Assembly: GCA_041686955.1 (NCBI GenBank)
Contig: JAWLCV010000001.1
Coordinates: 85,247 to 149,246 of the forward strand
Origin: UBA7803 sp041686955
GTDB lineage: Bacteria > Pseudomonadota > Gammaproteobacteria > Pseudomonadales > Azotimanducaceae
DNA length: 64,000 nt
Reading direction: 5' to 3'
The notes beneath the pieces were generated by a model. It had not been told where the DNA came from, ran no database searches, and saw only the letters and a program-made list of their open reading frames with translations. Positions 18,554-27,215 of this stretch are shown piece by piece (position 1 is the stretch's first letter; the number at the start of each line of letters is the position of its first letter). The position numbers were made by a program, and so were the translations under genes.

Positions 18554-18580
18554 GCGTCTAGCTGATTCTGATCTCCGTGG

Positions 18581-19924
18581 TCAGCCGTAGGCGATGGTGG
18601 CCAGGCCCAGGAAGACGAAGAATCCCGCCACGTCGGTGATGGTGGTGAGCACCACGCCGCCGGCCAGGGCCGGGTCGATGTCCAGGGAACGGAGAACGGC
18701 GGGGAGCAGCGCGCCGGCCACGCCGGCGATGATCAGGTTGACCACCATGGCGACGGCGATGACGCCGCCGAGGATCAGGTCATGGAACGCGAAGGCTGCG
18801 GCGGCCGCCACCACCGCCGCCAGCAGCAGGCCGTTCAGCGCTGCCACCAGGAACTCGCGGTTGAGCAGATAAGTGAGGTTGGCGCGGCCGATGTGGCCGA
18901 GCGCGATGCCACGAATCACCAGGGTCAGCGTCTGAGTGCCGGCGATGCCCCCCATGCTGGCGACGATGGGCATGAGCACCGCCAGGGCCACCACCTTGGC
19001 GATGGTCTCCTCGAAGATGTTGATCACCGCCGAGGCGAGGAACGCTGTCAGCAGGTTGATGCCGAGCCACAGCGCGCGCCGCCGCACGGTGGTGAGAATG
19101 GGCGCGAAAGTGTCCTCTTCCAGATCGAGACCGGCCGGGGCCAGCAGGGCCTCCTCGGCGTCGGCGCGAATCACGTCCACCACGTCGTCGATGGTGATGC
19201 GGCCGAGCAGCCGGCCCTCGCTGTCGACCACCGGGGCCGAGACCAGGTCCTGATCGGTGAAAATGCGCGCCACCTCGGAGTCGCTCATGTCCACGTGGAT
19301 GGCGGCGGCATCCGTGTCCATGATCTCCCGGACCGTCACGGAGGGGTCGGCGGCCAGCAGCCGCGACACCGGCAGGACGCCCAGATACTCATCCTGCTTG
19401 TTCACCACGATGAGGGCGTCCAGGGGGTCCGGCAGATCCTTGCGCAGCCGCAGATAGCGCAGCACCAGCTCCACGGAGTGACGGGCCTGCACCGTGATGG
19501 TGTCGGTGTTCATCAGGCCGCCGGCGCTGTCCTCGGGATACGACAGCACCGCCTCCACGCGGGCCCGGTCCTTGGCGTCCATGGCCGCCAGCACTTCCCG
19601 GGAGAGGGTGGCCGGAAGCTGCTGGAGAATGTCGGCGAAGTCGTCGGTGTCGAGCTCGTCGGCCGCCGCCACGAGCTGGGCCGTGTCCATGGACTCCAGG
19701 AAGCCGGCGCGGACGTCTTCCCCCAGGTACTGGAGCGCCTGGTTCTCTTCCTCCTCGTCGAGCAGCTCCCACAGCACCCGGCGCATCTTCGGCGGGCTGG
19801 AGGAAAGGAGGTTCGCAATCTCCTGGGGCCGCAGGGACTCCAGGAGGTAGCGGGTCTCCTCGATGGTGCCGGCGCCGAAGGAGTCGATGACCTCGTCGAG
19901 GCGTTCCTGGAGCGGTCTAGCCAT
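18581..19924 (-). CDS. mgtE: Magnesium transporter MgtE
   Basis: 447 aa, full length. Domain order: cytosolic MgtE N superhelical domain (about 1-125), two CBS domains (about 130-255) and five membrane helices (about 280-447) containing AVLMPIVASMGGIAGTQ, the conserved pore segment. It is a Mg2+-gated channel closing when cytosolic Mg2+ is high. Last gene of the long - strand run; it starts 17 bases after the HPr stop. This position next to ptsH-like genes is common in gammaproteobacteria. Confidence 0.96.
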   Translation of the reverse strand: MARPLQERLDEVIDSFGAGTIEETRYLLESLRPQEIANLLSSSPPKMRRVLWELLDEEEENQALQYLGEDVRAGFLESMDTAQLVAAADELDTDDFADILQQLPATLSREVLAAMDAKDRARVEAVLSYPEDSAGGLMNTDTITVQARHSVELVLRYLRLRKDLPDPLDALIVVNKQDEYLGVLPVSRLLAADPSVTVREIMDTDAAAIHVDMSDSEVARIFTDQDLVSAPVVDSEGRLLGRITIDDVVDVIRADAEEALLAPAGLDLEEDTFAPILTTVRRRALWLGINLLTAFLASAVINIFEETIAKVVALAVLMPIVASMGGIAGTQTLTLVIRGIALGHIGRANLTYLLNREFLVAALNGLLLAAVVAAAAAFAFHDLILGGVIAVAMVVNLIIAGVAGALLPAVLRSLDIDPALAGGVVLTTITDVAGFFVFLGLATIAYG

Positions 19925-19941
19925 TCAGCGGGCCCCCGGGC

Positions 19942-20211
19942 TCAGTCGAGCTCGCCGAAGCCGTTGCCGATGAGGTCCCTGAGTGCCGTGAAAGCCTCGT
20001 CCTCGTCGGGCCCCGCCACCGTCAGGGTCACCTCGCTGCCCACCGGCGCCGCCAGCAGCATCACGCTCATGATGCTCTTGCCGTCCGCTTCCGTGTCCGC
20101 CTTGCCGAGACGCACGTCGCTCTGAAAGGTCCTGGCCAGGTTCACGAACTTGCTGGCGGCTCGGGCGTGCAGGCCCAGCGGGTTGACGATGGTGAGGATC
20201 TCCTGGGGCAC
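19942..20211 (-). CDS. ptsO: HPr-family phosphocarrier (nitrogen PTS, NPr)
   Basis: 89 aa. Phosphorylatable His15 lies in NPLGLHARAA and the second conserved segment KSIMSVMLLA (Ser near 46) follows. Context (ptsN and rapZ immediately upstream, no sugar permease) identifies it as the nitrogen-PTS carrier NPr, which passes phosphate from EI-Ntr to PtsN. EI-Ntr (ptsP) is not in the window. It starts 42 bases after the rapZ stop. Confidence 0.94.
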   Translation of the reverse strand: MPQEILTIVNPLGLHARAASKFVNLARTFQSDVRLGKADTEADGKSIMSVMLLAAPVGSEVTLTVAGPDEDEAFTALRDLIGNGFGELD

Positions 20212-20253
20212 TCGGGTGTCCTTCGACTTGTCGGGTCGGGGCGCTGGCGACGA

Positions 20254-21129
20254 TCAGGCGGTGGTCGCCAGCGCATCGCGTTCCAGTTCGCGGTGGCGCA
20301 CCAGAACGCTGGCGAACCGGTCCGCGAAGCGGATGCCGAGCTTCTCGGCCATGTAAACGCTGCGATGCTGCCCGCCCGTGCAGCCGATGGCAACCGTCAT
20401 GTAGGTCCTGTGGTCTTCCTCGAAGCGCGGCAGCCAGCGCTCCAGGTAGTCGCAGAGGTCGCGATACATCTCCTGCACCAGGGGATCCGCGTCCAGGAAC
20501 GCCGCCACCGCATCGTCCAGCCCGGTGAGCGGACGCAGGTCGTTGACCCAGTACGGGTTCGGCAGGCAGCGGATGTCGAAGACCAGGTCGGCGTCCACCG
20601 GCACGCCGAACTTGTAGCCGAAGGATCGAAACAGCAGGGACAGACCCAGCCGGGCGCTGCCGATGACCCGGGTGGCGATGAGGTCGGTGAGCTGATGCCC
20701 GCGCAGGGTCGTGGTGTCGATGATCAGGTCCGCCACGTCGGAAATGCTCTCGAGCACCTCCCGCTCGGCCTCGATGGCCTGCAGCAGGTCGGTGTGCTCG
20801 TCGGTGAGCGGATGCCGGCGCCGGGTTTCGCTGAAGCGCTTGACCAGGGTGGCGGAGAGCGCATCCAGGTAGATCACCTGGCAGTCCACGTCCATGCGGT
20901 CGAGGGAGAGCAGGATCTCCGGGAAGCGTTCCAGATCCCGGCTACGGGCGTCGATGCACACGGCTACGTGGTCGCCCTGCTGCATGGGGTCGCGCAGGGC
21001 GTTGTGCACCAGCGACTGAAGCAGGTTGACGGGAAAGTTGTCGATGCAGTTGTAGCCGGCATCCTCCAGTGAGCGCAGGGCCGTGGTCTTCCCCGACCCG
21101 GAGCGCCCGCTGATGATGATCAGCTTCAC
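20254..21129 (-). CDS. rapZ: RNase adapter/nucleotide-binding protein RapZ
   Basis: 291 aa from a GTG at 21129 overlapping the ptsN stop (GTGA). Walker A is GRSGSGKT (residues 8-15). The C-terminal RapZ domain has CTGGQHRSVYMAE near 255. In enterobacteria RapZ guides RNase E to the sRNA GlmZ to tune glucosamine-6-phosphate synthesis, feeding cell-wall and LPS precursors. The open frame upstream is within ptsN and has no RapZ similarity. Operon order rpoN-hpf-ptsN-rapZ-npr is the standard one. Confidence 0.96.
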   Translation of the reverse strand: MKLIIISGRSGSGKTTALRSLEDAGYNCIDNFPVNLLQSLVHNALRDPMQQGDHVAVCIDARSRDLERFPEILLSLDRMDVDCQVIYLDALSATLVKRFSETRRRHPLTDEHTDLLQAIEAEREVLESISDVADLIIDTTTLRGHQLTDLIATRVIGSARLGLSLLFRSFGYKFGVPVDADLVFDIRCLPNPYWVNDLRPLTGLDDAVAAFLDADPLVQEMYRDLCDYLERWLPRFEEDHRTYMTVAIGCTGGQHRSVYMAEKLGIRFADRFASVLVRHRELERDALATTA

Positions 21130-21590
21130 GCGGCCTGGCTGCTTGCCAGCCCGATCAAGGTCTCGTAGAGGTCCGCATCGCTCTTCTGGCTGCGCAGCCG
21201 GCGTCGATTCTCCGGGTCCTGAAACAGCCGGGCGAGCATGGCCAGCACCTCGAGATGGGCGCTGGTTTCCTCCGGCGGCACCACCAGCACGAACAGCATG
21301 TCGACCCCCTCGCCGTCGGGGGCTTCGTAGTCCACGGGGTCGGCCAGCTTGACGAAGGCGCCGAGAATACGCGGGCACGGAATCCGGCAGTGGGGAATGG
21401 CCACGCCGTCGCCGAGGGCGGTGCTGCCGAGGCGTTCCCGGTTCATCAGCTCGTCGAAGAGCCCGCGGGCCGGAAGCTCCGGGTAGGCGGATGCCATCAG
21501 GTCGCTGGCGAGCTCCAGGGCGCGCTTGCGCGATTGCGCATCGACCTCGGTGCGTGTGGTGGCCGGGCTGAGAATTCGCGTGATATCCAT
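21126..21590 (-). CDS. ptsN: Nitrogen-PTS EIIA component PtsN
   Basis: 154 aa. The phospho-acceptor is His67 in GDGVAIPHCRIP, typical of EIIA-Ntr. PtsN phosphorylation reports nitrogen/carbon status and controls K+ transport and other targets in known species. It lies 21 bases after hpf and overlaps rapZ by 4 bases. Confidence 0.96.
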   Translation of the reverse strand: MDITRILSPATTRTEVDAQSRKRALELASDLMASAYPELPARGLFDELMNRERLGSTALGDGVAIPHCRIPCPRILGAFVKLADPVDYEAPDGEGVDMLFVLVVPPEETSAHLEVLAMLARLFQDPENRRRLRSQKSDADLYETLIGLASSQAA

Positions 21591-21611
21591 GATGGAAGCA
21601 GGTCGGGGAAC

Positions 21612-21911
21612 CTAACGGCCGTGGTTGCGGTTGACGAGTTTTTCCTTGTGCTTGAGGAGCTGACGATCGAGCTTGTCCGCGAGCAGGTCGATGGCGGCGT
21701 ACATGTCGTCGCTGTCGGCGTCGGCGAACAGCTCCGCTCCGCTGACGTGCACGGTGGCCTCAGCGCGTTGCTTCACCTTCTCGACCGAGAGAACCACGTG
21801 GATGTTGTTGATGTTCTCGAAGTGACGCTCGAGGCGCGAGAGCTTCTCGGCGGTGTAGCTCCGCAGTGCGTCCGTGACGTCCACGTGGTGCCCGGTGATG
21901 TTCAACTGCAT
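21612..21911 (-). CDS. hpf: Ribosome hibernation promoting factor (short form)
   Basis: 99 aa, the short HPF/YfiA type without the dimerisation C-domain. It starts MQLNITGHHVDVTDALR and ends in a basic tail. Short HPF works with RMF to make 100S dimers in stationary phase, or acts like a ribosome-stabilising factor. It is encoded directly downstream of rpoN (21-base gap), as in most gammaproteobacteria. Confidence 0.96.
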   Translation of the reverse strand: MQLNITGHHVDVTDALRSYTAEKLSRLERHFENINNIHVVLSVEKVKQRAEATVHVSGAELFADADSDDMYAAIDLLADKLDRQLLKHKEKLVNRNHGR

Positions 21912-21932
21912 TTAGTCTCTCCATGTTCATGA

Positions 21933-23486
21933 TCAAACCAGCCGCTTGCGCTCGTTGGAGGGGGGAATCGCCATGGATTCCCGGTATTTGGCCACCGTGC
22001 GCCGCGCGACGTTGATGCTCTGTTTGGCGAGTATTGCCGCTATCTTGTTGTCGCTCAACGGCTTCCTCGGATTCTCCTCCGCCGTGAGCTTCTTGATCAG
22101 CGCCCGGATGGCGGTGCTGGAGACCTCGCCGCCGGAGCTGGTGGATACGTGGCTGGAGAAGAAGTACTTCAGCTCGAAGATTCCTCGCGGCGTGTGCATG
22201 TACTTACGGTTGGTGACCCGCGAGATGGTGGATTCGTGCATGTCCACGGCTTCGGCGATGTCGTGCAGCACCAGCGGTTTCATCGCCTCCTCGCCGTACT
22301 CCAGAAAACCTCGCTGGTGCTCGACGATCTTCGTTGCGACCTTCAGAAGGGTCTCGTTGCGGCTCTGCAGGCTCTTCAGAAACCAGCGCGCCTCCTGCAG
22401 GTTGTCCCGCAGATAGGTGTTGTCGGAGCTGTTGTCGGCGCGCTTGACCAGGCTCGCATAGGTGTCGTTGATGCGCAGCCGCGGCGTGGCTTCGGCGTTC
22501 AGCTCCACGTTCCAGCGGCCGTTCTTACGGGTCACCAGGACGTCCGGCACCACGTACTCCGGGGCCTCGGTGGCGATGCTCGAGCCGGGGCGCGGGTTCA
22601 GCGACTGGATGAGATGGATCACCTCGGCGAGCTGCTCTTCGTTGAGCTTGAGCTTGCGCTTGAGCGCTGCGAAATCCCGCCCGGCCAGGAGGTCGAGGTG
22701 CTCGTCCACCAGAACCCGCGCTTCCGCCACCCAGGGAGTGTCCGCCGGCAGTTGTCTGAGCTGCAGGGACAGGCACTCGGCCAGATTGCGGGCGCCGACG
22801 CCGGTGGGGTCGAACTGCTGAATGCGCTTGAGCACCGCTACCACCTCGTCGGGCTCCACCTCCGGGGTATCTCCGTCGAAGGGGCCGACGCTTTCGGCGA
22901 TCTCCTCCACGGTGGCGGTGAGCATGCCGTCGGAATCGATGGCATCGATGATGCAAACGGCGATGGTGCGGTCGAGGTCCGACATGGGCGTGAGGTTGAG
23001 CTGCCACATCAGGTGATCCTGGAGGCTCTCCGCCGCGCTGTTGCGGGAGTCGAGATCCCAATCGTCATCCGGCGCCGGGCCGCTGACGGTGGAGCTGCCT
23101 TGATAGATGTCGTCCCACTGGGTGTCCACCGGGAGATCGTCGGGGATCGGCTCGTCCCACTCCGCCAGATCGCGCTCACTGGCGTCCTGGGCCGCCTCCA
23201 GAGGATCGGCCGCCTCCGCGAACGAGTCGGAGTCTTCGCGCTCCGTTCCGGCGAGCTCCGTGGGGTCACCGTCCTCTGCGTTGGCATCGCGCTCGCGGTT
23301 CTCGATTTCCTCCTGAGAGAGCTCTTCGATCTCCTCTTCGAGCTCGAGCATGGGGTTGGATTCCAGGGCCGTCTGGATCTCCTGCTGCAGATCCAGGCTC
23401 GACAGCTGCAGCAGACGAATGGCCTGCTGCAGCTGAGGGGTCATGGTCAACTGCTGACCGAGCTTGAGTGACAGCGTCTGTTTCAT
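21933..23486 (-). CDS. rpoN: RNA polymerase sigma-54 factor
   Basis: 517 aa. Region I (LSLKLGQQLTMTPQLQQAIRLL split over 5-26) is Gln/Leu-rich and binds enhancer activators; residues about 50-145 are an acidic linker rich in Asp/Glu; the core-binding and helix-turn-helix parts follow; the RpoN box ARRTVAKYRE is near residue 500. It recognises -24/-12 promoters. It lies 36 bases after lptB, so lpt and rpoN genes are probably co-transcribed. The acidic linker is long but of a kind seen in other RpoN proteins. Confidence 0.97.
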   Translation of the reverse strand: MKQTLSLKLGQQLTMTPQLQQAIRLLQLSSLDLQQEIQTALESNPMLELEEEIEELSQEEIENRERDANAEDGDPTELAGTEREDSDSFAEAADPLEAAQDASERDLAEWDEPIPDDLPVDTQWDDIYQGSSTVSGPAPDDDWDLDSRNSAAESLQDHLMWQLNLTPMSDLDRTIAVCIIDAIDSDGMLTATVEEIAESVGPFDGDTPEVEPDEVVAVLKRIQQFDPTGVGARNLAECLSLQLRQLPADTPWVAEARVLVDEHLDLLAGRDFAALKRKLKLNEEQLAEVIHLIQSLNPRPGSSIATEAPEYVVPDVLVTRKNGRWNVELNAEATPRLRINDTYASLVKRADNSSDNTYLRDNLQEARWFLKSLQSRNETLLKVATKIVEHQRGFLEYGEEAMKPLVLHDIAEAVDMHESTISRVTNRKYMHTPRGIFELKYFFSSHVSTSSGGEVSSTAIRALIKKLTAEENPRKPLSDNKIAAILAKQSINVARRTVAKYRESMAIPPSNERKRLV

Positions 23487-23522
23487 ACTGCAAAGGCGGG
23501 TGGCTGCGGTCGCTCACCCGGG

Positions 23523-24248
23523 CTATAGCCTGAATCCTTCTCCCAGATACACACTTCTTACCGTCTCGTTGGCAAGTATGGTGCCAGGATCGCCATCTGC
23601 AATGATACGACCCGTACTTACTATGTAGGCACGGTCACAGATGTCCAGGGTATCCCGCACGTTGTGGTCCGTGATGAGCACGCCGATGCCCCTGGCGGCC
23701 AGGGCTCGGGTCTGGGTCTTGATGTCGGCGATGGACAGGGGATCCACCCCGGCGAAGGGCTCGTCGAGCAGCATGAACTCGGGCTCCGTGGCCAGCGCCC
23801 GGGCGATTTCCACCCGCCGCCGCTCGCCGCCGGAAAGCCGCTCACCCATGGTCTTGCGTACCCCCTGGAGGTTGAACTCGGCGAGCAGGGCTTCGAGCAG
23901 CTCGCGCTGGCTGCGCCGGTCCAGGTCGCGGCGCAGCTCGAGAATGGCTCGAATGTTGTCTTCCGTGGAGAGCTTGCGGAAGACGCTCGCCTCCTGGGGC
24001 AGGTAGCCGATGCCGGCCCGGGCACGCTCGTGCATGGGTGCGTCGGTGAGATCCACGTGGTCCAGGTAGATCTTGCCCGCGTCGGCCCGGATCAGGCCGA
24101 CGATCATGTAGAACGTGGTGGTCTTGCCCGCGCCGTTCGGCCCCAGCAGCCCGACGATCTCGCCCCCGGAGAGCTGGAGGCTCACGTCCTCCACCGCTAC
24201 CTTGGTGCGGTAGGCTTTGCGCAGGTTCTCGACCGACAGTTGAGTCAT
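23523..24248 (-). CDS. lptB: LPS export ABC transporter ATPase LptB
   Basis: 241 aa. Walker A GPNGAGKTT near 36, signature LSGGERRRVEIARAL near 137 and Walker B LLDEPFAGVDP near 160 are all intact. LptB powers LptFG to extract LPS from the inner membrane and push it along the LptC-LptA bridge. Its ATG overlaps the lptA stop (ATGA). lptFG are not in the window. Confidence 0.97.
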   Translation of the reverse strand: MTQLSVENLRKAYRTKVAVEDVSLQLSGGEIVGLLGPNGAGKTTTFYMIVGLIRADAGKIYLDHVDLTDAPMHERARAGIGYLPQEASVFRKLSTEDNIRAILELRRDLDRRSQRELLEALLAEFNLQGVRKTMGERLSGGERRRVEIARALATEPEFMLLDEPFAGVDPLSIADIKTQTRALAARGIGVLITDHNVRDTLDICDRAYIVSTGRIIADGDPGTILANETVRSVYLGEGFRL

Positions 24249-24931
24249 GGCCGTTCCAGGCTTTCCGAGTCCGTGCGGTCTGCGTCCGTGCGGTCTGCGT
24301 CCGTGCGGTCTGCGTCCGTGCGGTCTGCGTCCGTGCGGCGCGCCGGCTGAACCGTCACCGTCACCGGACCCTCGTCGCCGGCCTCGGCCTGGGCTCTGCC
24401 GCCGACGATGTCGTAGTGAATGAGCTCCCCGGTGATCACGTTACCGCCCTGGCTGAGGGTGGCGTCGCCCTGCAGGTCGACCTGCTCCTGCTGCGTGTGG
24501 TAGACGATGACGGCGGCATCCGCCTCCACCTCGCCCTGAGGCTCCTCGAGCTGCTGCCGGTAGGTGGCGGGCCGTCCCTCGGCCGTGATGCGCACCACCT
24601 TCTGGTCTTCGTAGTGGACCACCATCTCGTCGGCGGTGACGCGCATGGACCCCTGCTCCACCCGTACCTCGCCGCGGTACGTGACGGTGGCCGCACGCTG
24701 GTCGTACTCGGCCTGCCGGGCACGGATCTCGATGGGCTGATCGGCGTCTTCCGGCAGAGCCCAGGCGCCGGCCGCGGCCAGAGCGAGCCCCACTGAGAGG
24801 CTCGCCGGAAGGCTCGCCGGAAGGCTCGCCGACAGGCTCGCCGACAGGCTCGGCCGCAGCCGCGCCCGGGCGCCTGCGGGCCGGCGCCGCAGCCGGAGGC
24901 CCTGTATGACCGTGGAGAGTGAAGCCGTCAT
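24245..24931 (-). CDS. lptA: LPS transport periplasmic protein LptA with repeat-expanded ends
   Basis: 228 aa, longer than the usual 170-190. The OstA/LptA beta-jellyroll occupies about 65-195 (PIEIRARQAEYDQRAATV at its start). The N-terminus is unusual: an Arg-rich stretch, then a Ser/Leu/Ala/Pro tetrapeptide repeat (LSAS, LPAS) running into the signal-peptide core, with probable cleavage after GAWA near 61. The C-terminus carries DADRT pentapeptide repeats after the jellyroll. Both are encoded by DNA tandem repeats of 12 and 15 bp. It is known to form the periplasmic LPS bridge. It lies 7 bases after lptC and overlaps lptB. Confidence 0.92.
   Translation of the reverse strand: MTASLSTVIQGLRLRRRPAGARARLRPSLSASLSASLPASLPASLSVGLALAAAGAWALPEDADQPIEIRARQAEYDQRAATVTYRGEVRVEQGSMRVTADEMVVHYEDQKVVRITAEGRPATYRQQLEEPQGEVEADAAVIVYHTQQEQVDLQGDATLSQGGNVITGELIHYDIVGGRAQAEAGDEGPVTVTVQPARRTDADRTDADRTDADRTDADRTDSESLERP
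24271..24338. repeat. 15-bp tandem repeat in the 3' end of lptA
   Basis: Four exact 15-bp units (24271, 24286, 24301, 24316) plus an 8-base partial copy, unit CCGTGCGGTCTGCGT on the + strand. In the lptA frame this encodes repeated DADRT near the C-terminus. The unit is a multiple of three, so copy-number change keeps the frame and the overlap with lptB. Confidence 0.93.
24799..24857. repeat. 12-bp tandem repeat in the 5' end of lptA
   Basis: Four near-identical 12-bp units beginning at 24799, 24811, 24823 and 24835, plus a partial fifth, unit AGGCTCGCCGGA or AGGCTCGCCGAC. In lptA it encodes LPAS/LSAS repeats at the start of the hydrophobic signal segment. The unit keeps the reading frame. 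Confidence 0.9.
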
Positions 24932-24938
24932 GGTCTAC

Positions 24939-25577
24939 TTACTTGAACTGCTCCGGTAACAGGGTGGTGTGCACGGGCAGCTCACCCGCGGAGAAGAGCC
25001 TGATGGAGCCGGCCTGCAAGTCACCTTCCAGACCCTTGGCCGTGGTTCGGCCCACGTCGCCCCGGATCATAACATCTCGGTCGGTTTCGGCGTATTGACG
25101 TTGCGGGAAGAGCCGCAGAAACGGCGTGGTGAGCCGGATGTTCTCGCCGTCGGGGCGGGTCTGCTCGAGCACCACGTCGTGCCGCAGGATCACCACCTCC
25201 TCGGATTCTCCGGCCGCGCGGATCGCGCCGGTGCGGGCGCGAACCTGCCACGGCGCGCCCGTTTCGTCGTGCAGGGTCAGGTAGGGCTCGGCGAGCTGGG
25301 TGCGGCTCTCCCCCTGATAGTGCTGGATTTCCCGAGCCGCCAGACGGTACTGGAGGGAGCCGTCGGGCCGGAACTGGGAGATGAGGGCATCCTGCATGTA
25401 CACGTCCGGCTCGCCGGCGATGCCCGGCACGGCGGGCTCCACCGGGACCACGGGCGGCGCCGCGCTGCGCTGAATCACCAGCACGGCGGCTGCTGCGGCC
25501 ACCAGCACCAGGGCCACCAGAATCCAGCTTCGGCTGTAGCGGCCGTTGCGGTTGGGTTCGGGGTCTGCGGCTGGCAT
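24939..25577 (-). CDS. lptC: LPS export system protein LptC
   Basis: 212 aa. One N-terminal membrane helix (about 17-36) precedes a periplasmic LptC jellyroll. The segment YMQDALISQFRPDGSLQYRL matches the LptC start of the fold. It receives LPS from LptBFG and hands it to LptA. It starts at ATG 25577, overlapping the kdsC stop (ATGA). Confidence 0.93.
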   Translation of the reverse strand: MPAADPEPNRNGRYSRSWILVALVLVAAAAAVLVIQRSAAPPVVPVEPAVPGIAGEPDVYMQDALISQFRPDGSLQYRLAAREIQHYQGESRTQLAEPYLTLHDETGAPWQVRARTGAIRAAGESEEVVILRHDVVLEQTRPDGENIRLTTPFLRLFPQRQYAETDRDVMIRGDVGRTTAKGLEGDLQAGSIRLFSAGELPVHTTLLPEQFK

Positions 25578-26092
25578 CAGCGGTAGGGCCAGGCGCCGCG
25601 GGCCCGCAGCAGCAGCTCGCAGACCTCCCGGGCGACGCCTTCTCCGCCGGCGAGGCCGGTGACGTAATGGGCCTCTGCCAGGGCGCTGGGATGGCCGTTC
25701 GGCACGCCGATGGCGAGGCCGACGCGGGTGAACAGAGTGAGGTCGGGCAGGTCGTCGCCGACGTGGGCCACCTCGGCCCGGGTCAGCCCGAGCTCGTCCA
25801 TGAGCGCGGCCATGACGCCGGCTTTGTCCGCCACCCCCTGGAACACGCGCTCGACGCCGAGCTCGCCGGCGCGGCGGGAGACGGTGCTGGACGTCCTGCC
25901 GGTGATGATCGTCACGGTGATGCGGTGGCTCTGCATCAGCTTGATGGCGCTGCCGTCCTGTACATGGAACGCCTTGATCTCGTCGCCGTGCTCGCTGTAG
26001 AGGATGCGCCCGTCGGTGAGCACGCCATCCACGTCGAAGCTCACCAGCTTCACCGGGCGTGCGCGCTCGAGCAGCGTTTCCGGAAACTGCAT
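25577..26092 (-). CDS. kdsC: 3-deoxy-D-manno-octulosonate 8-phosphate phosphatase
   Basis: 171 aa, HAD-superfamily C0 type. Nucleophile Asp20 and Asp22 lie in FDVDGVLTDG, and the acidic motif GDDLPDL is near 115. It hydrolyses Kdo-8-phosphate to Kdo for LPS inner core. Start ATG 26092 overlaps the yrbG stop (ATGA). In E. coli and Pseudomonas kdsD (a SIS-domain isomerase) usually precedes kdsC; it is absent here. Confidence 0.95.
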   Translation of the reverse strand: MQFPETLLERARPVKLVSFDVDGVLTDGRILYSEHGDEIKAFHVQDGSAIKLMQSHRITVTIITGRTSSTVSRRAGELGVERVFQGVADKAGVMAALMDELGLTRAEVAHVGDDLPDLTLFTRVGLAIGVPNGHPSALAEAHYVTGLAGGEGVAREVCELLLRARGAWPYR

Positions 26093-27060
26093 CAGGGAAG
26101 TCGGACTTGCTGGAGCAGCACCAGATTGTAGCCGATCCAGCCCAGCAGAATGACGGCGCCCTCGAACCGGGTGATCACGGGCCGCGAGCCGATGGCGTAG
26201 GCGAACAGGGCGAGGGCCAGGGTCAGGGCCAGCATCATGCCGCAATCCCGCCAGAGCACCTCGATACCGATGGCAGGGCCGCTCACCAGGGCGGGCACCG
26301 ACAGCACCGCGAGCAGGTTGAGGATGTTGGATCCCACCACGTTGCCGATGGCGATGTCGGTCTGGCCCTTGAGCGCCGCGCCGAGGGTCGCGGCGAACTC
26401 CGGCAGGCTGGTGCCGGCGGCCACGATTGTGAGTCCGATGATGAGGTCGCTGACGCCGAGCCAGGCCGCCACCTGCACCGCCGCCCACACCAGAAGCTGA
26501 GCGCTGGCGAGCAGCACCACCAGCCCCACCACGAGCCAGGACACCGCCTGGCGGAGCTTCAGCTCCGGCAGCTCCTCCAACTCGTTCTCCAGCGGGTCGA
26601 TGCCGCCCTCACCGGTGCGCTGATGCTGCATGAGCCGGTAGAGGATGTAGCCGAGCGCGGCCAGCAGGAGGGCCCCGTCGAGCCGGGAAAGCTGCAGATC
26701 GAACAGCAGCACCAGAGTCAGGAAGGTGGCGCCGAGGAGCCACGGCAACTCGGTGCGCAGGGTGCCTTTGGAGAACGGCAGGGGAGCGATCATGGCGGTG
26801 AAGCCCAGCACCAGGCCCATGTTGACGATGTTGGAGCCGATGGCGTTGCCGATGGCGAGATGGGGGTTGTCTTCCAGGGCCGCGGCGAGGGACACGAGGA
26901 TTTCCGGTGCGGAAGTGCCGAGGGAGACCACGGTGAGGCCGATCAGCATCTTGGATACGCCGAGATGGCTGGCCGTGCTGGCGGCACCGGACAGGAAGCG
27001 GTCGGCGCTCCAGACGAGCGTGATGAATCCGATGATGAGTGCGAGTAGAGGAACCCACAT
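26092..27060 (-). CDS. yrbG: Calcium/sodium antiporter, YrbG family
   Basis: 322 aa, about ten transmembrane helices in two inverted halves. Each half has the CaCA alpha repeat: VVSLGTSAPEILVS near 45 and VAAGTSLPEFAATL near 215, with the ion-binding Glu in each. Members exchange Na+ or K+ for Ca2+. ATG 27060 (MWVPLLAL) is chosen; the frame extends upstream without homology. It is first of the long - strand run, divergent from mlaF. Confidence 0.94.
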   Translation of the reverse strand: MWVPLLALIIGFITLVWSADRFLSGAASTASHLGVSKMLIGLTVVSLGTSAPEILVSLAAALEDNPHLAIGNAIGSNIVNMGLVLGFTAMIAPLPFSKGTLRTELPWLLGATFLTLVLLFDLQLSRLDGALLLAALGYILYRLMQHQRTGEGGIDPLENELEELPELKLRQAVSWLVVGLVVLLASAQLLVWAAVQVAAWLGVSDLIIGLTIVAAGTSLPEFAATLGAALKGQTDIAIGNVVGSNILNLLAVLSVPALVSGPAIGIEVLWRDCGMMLALTLALALFAYAIGSRPVITRFEGAVILLGWIGYNLVLLQQVRLP

Positions 27061-27177
27061 ATCAGGGAGCTGGTCGGAGCGGTCCGATCGAGTTAAAGGC
27101 GCCCACTTTAGACGCAACCGGCCCCGGCCAACAAGCTTGCCAATTGCCGAGTCAGGCAAGGTTTTGGCCGAATCCGA

Positions 27178-27186
27178 TGGTATAGT
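27178..27186 (+). promoter_or_regulatory. Possible extended -10 promoter for the mla operon
   Basis: TGGTATAGT (TGn plus the hexamer TATAGT at 27181-27186) lies 29 bases before the mlaF GTG and is a good extended -10 match for a sigma-70 promoter. No -35 of standard spacing is clear, as is tolerated by extended -10 promoters. It is the best candidate start for mlaFEDCB. Confidence 0.4.
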
Positions 27187-27215
27187 GGCGCGCTCCGTGC
27201 TAACGACGGCCAGCC

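Noticed and set aside
24271..24338. CRISPR-like repeat array
   Set aside because: Units are 15 bp, head to tail with no spacers, and inside lptA in frame.
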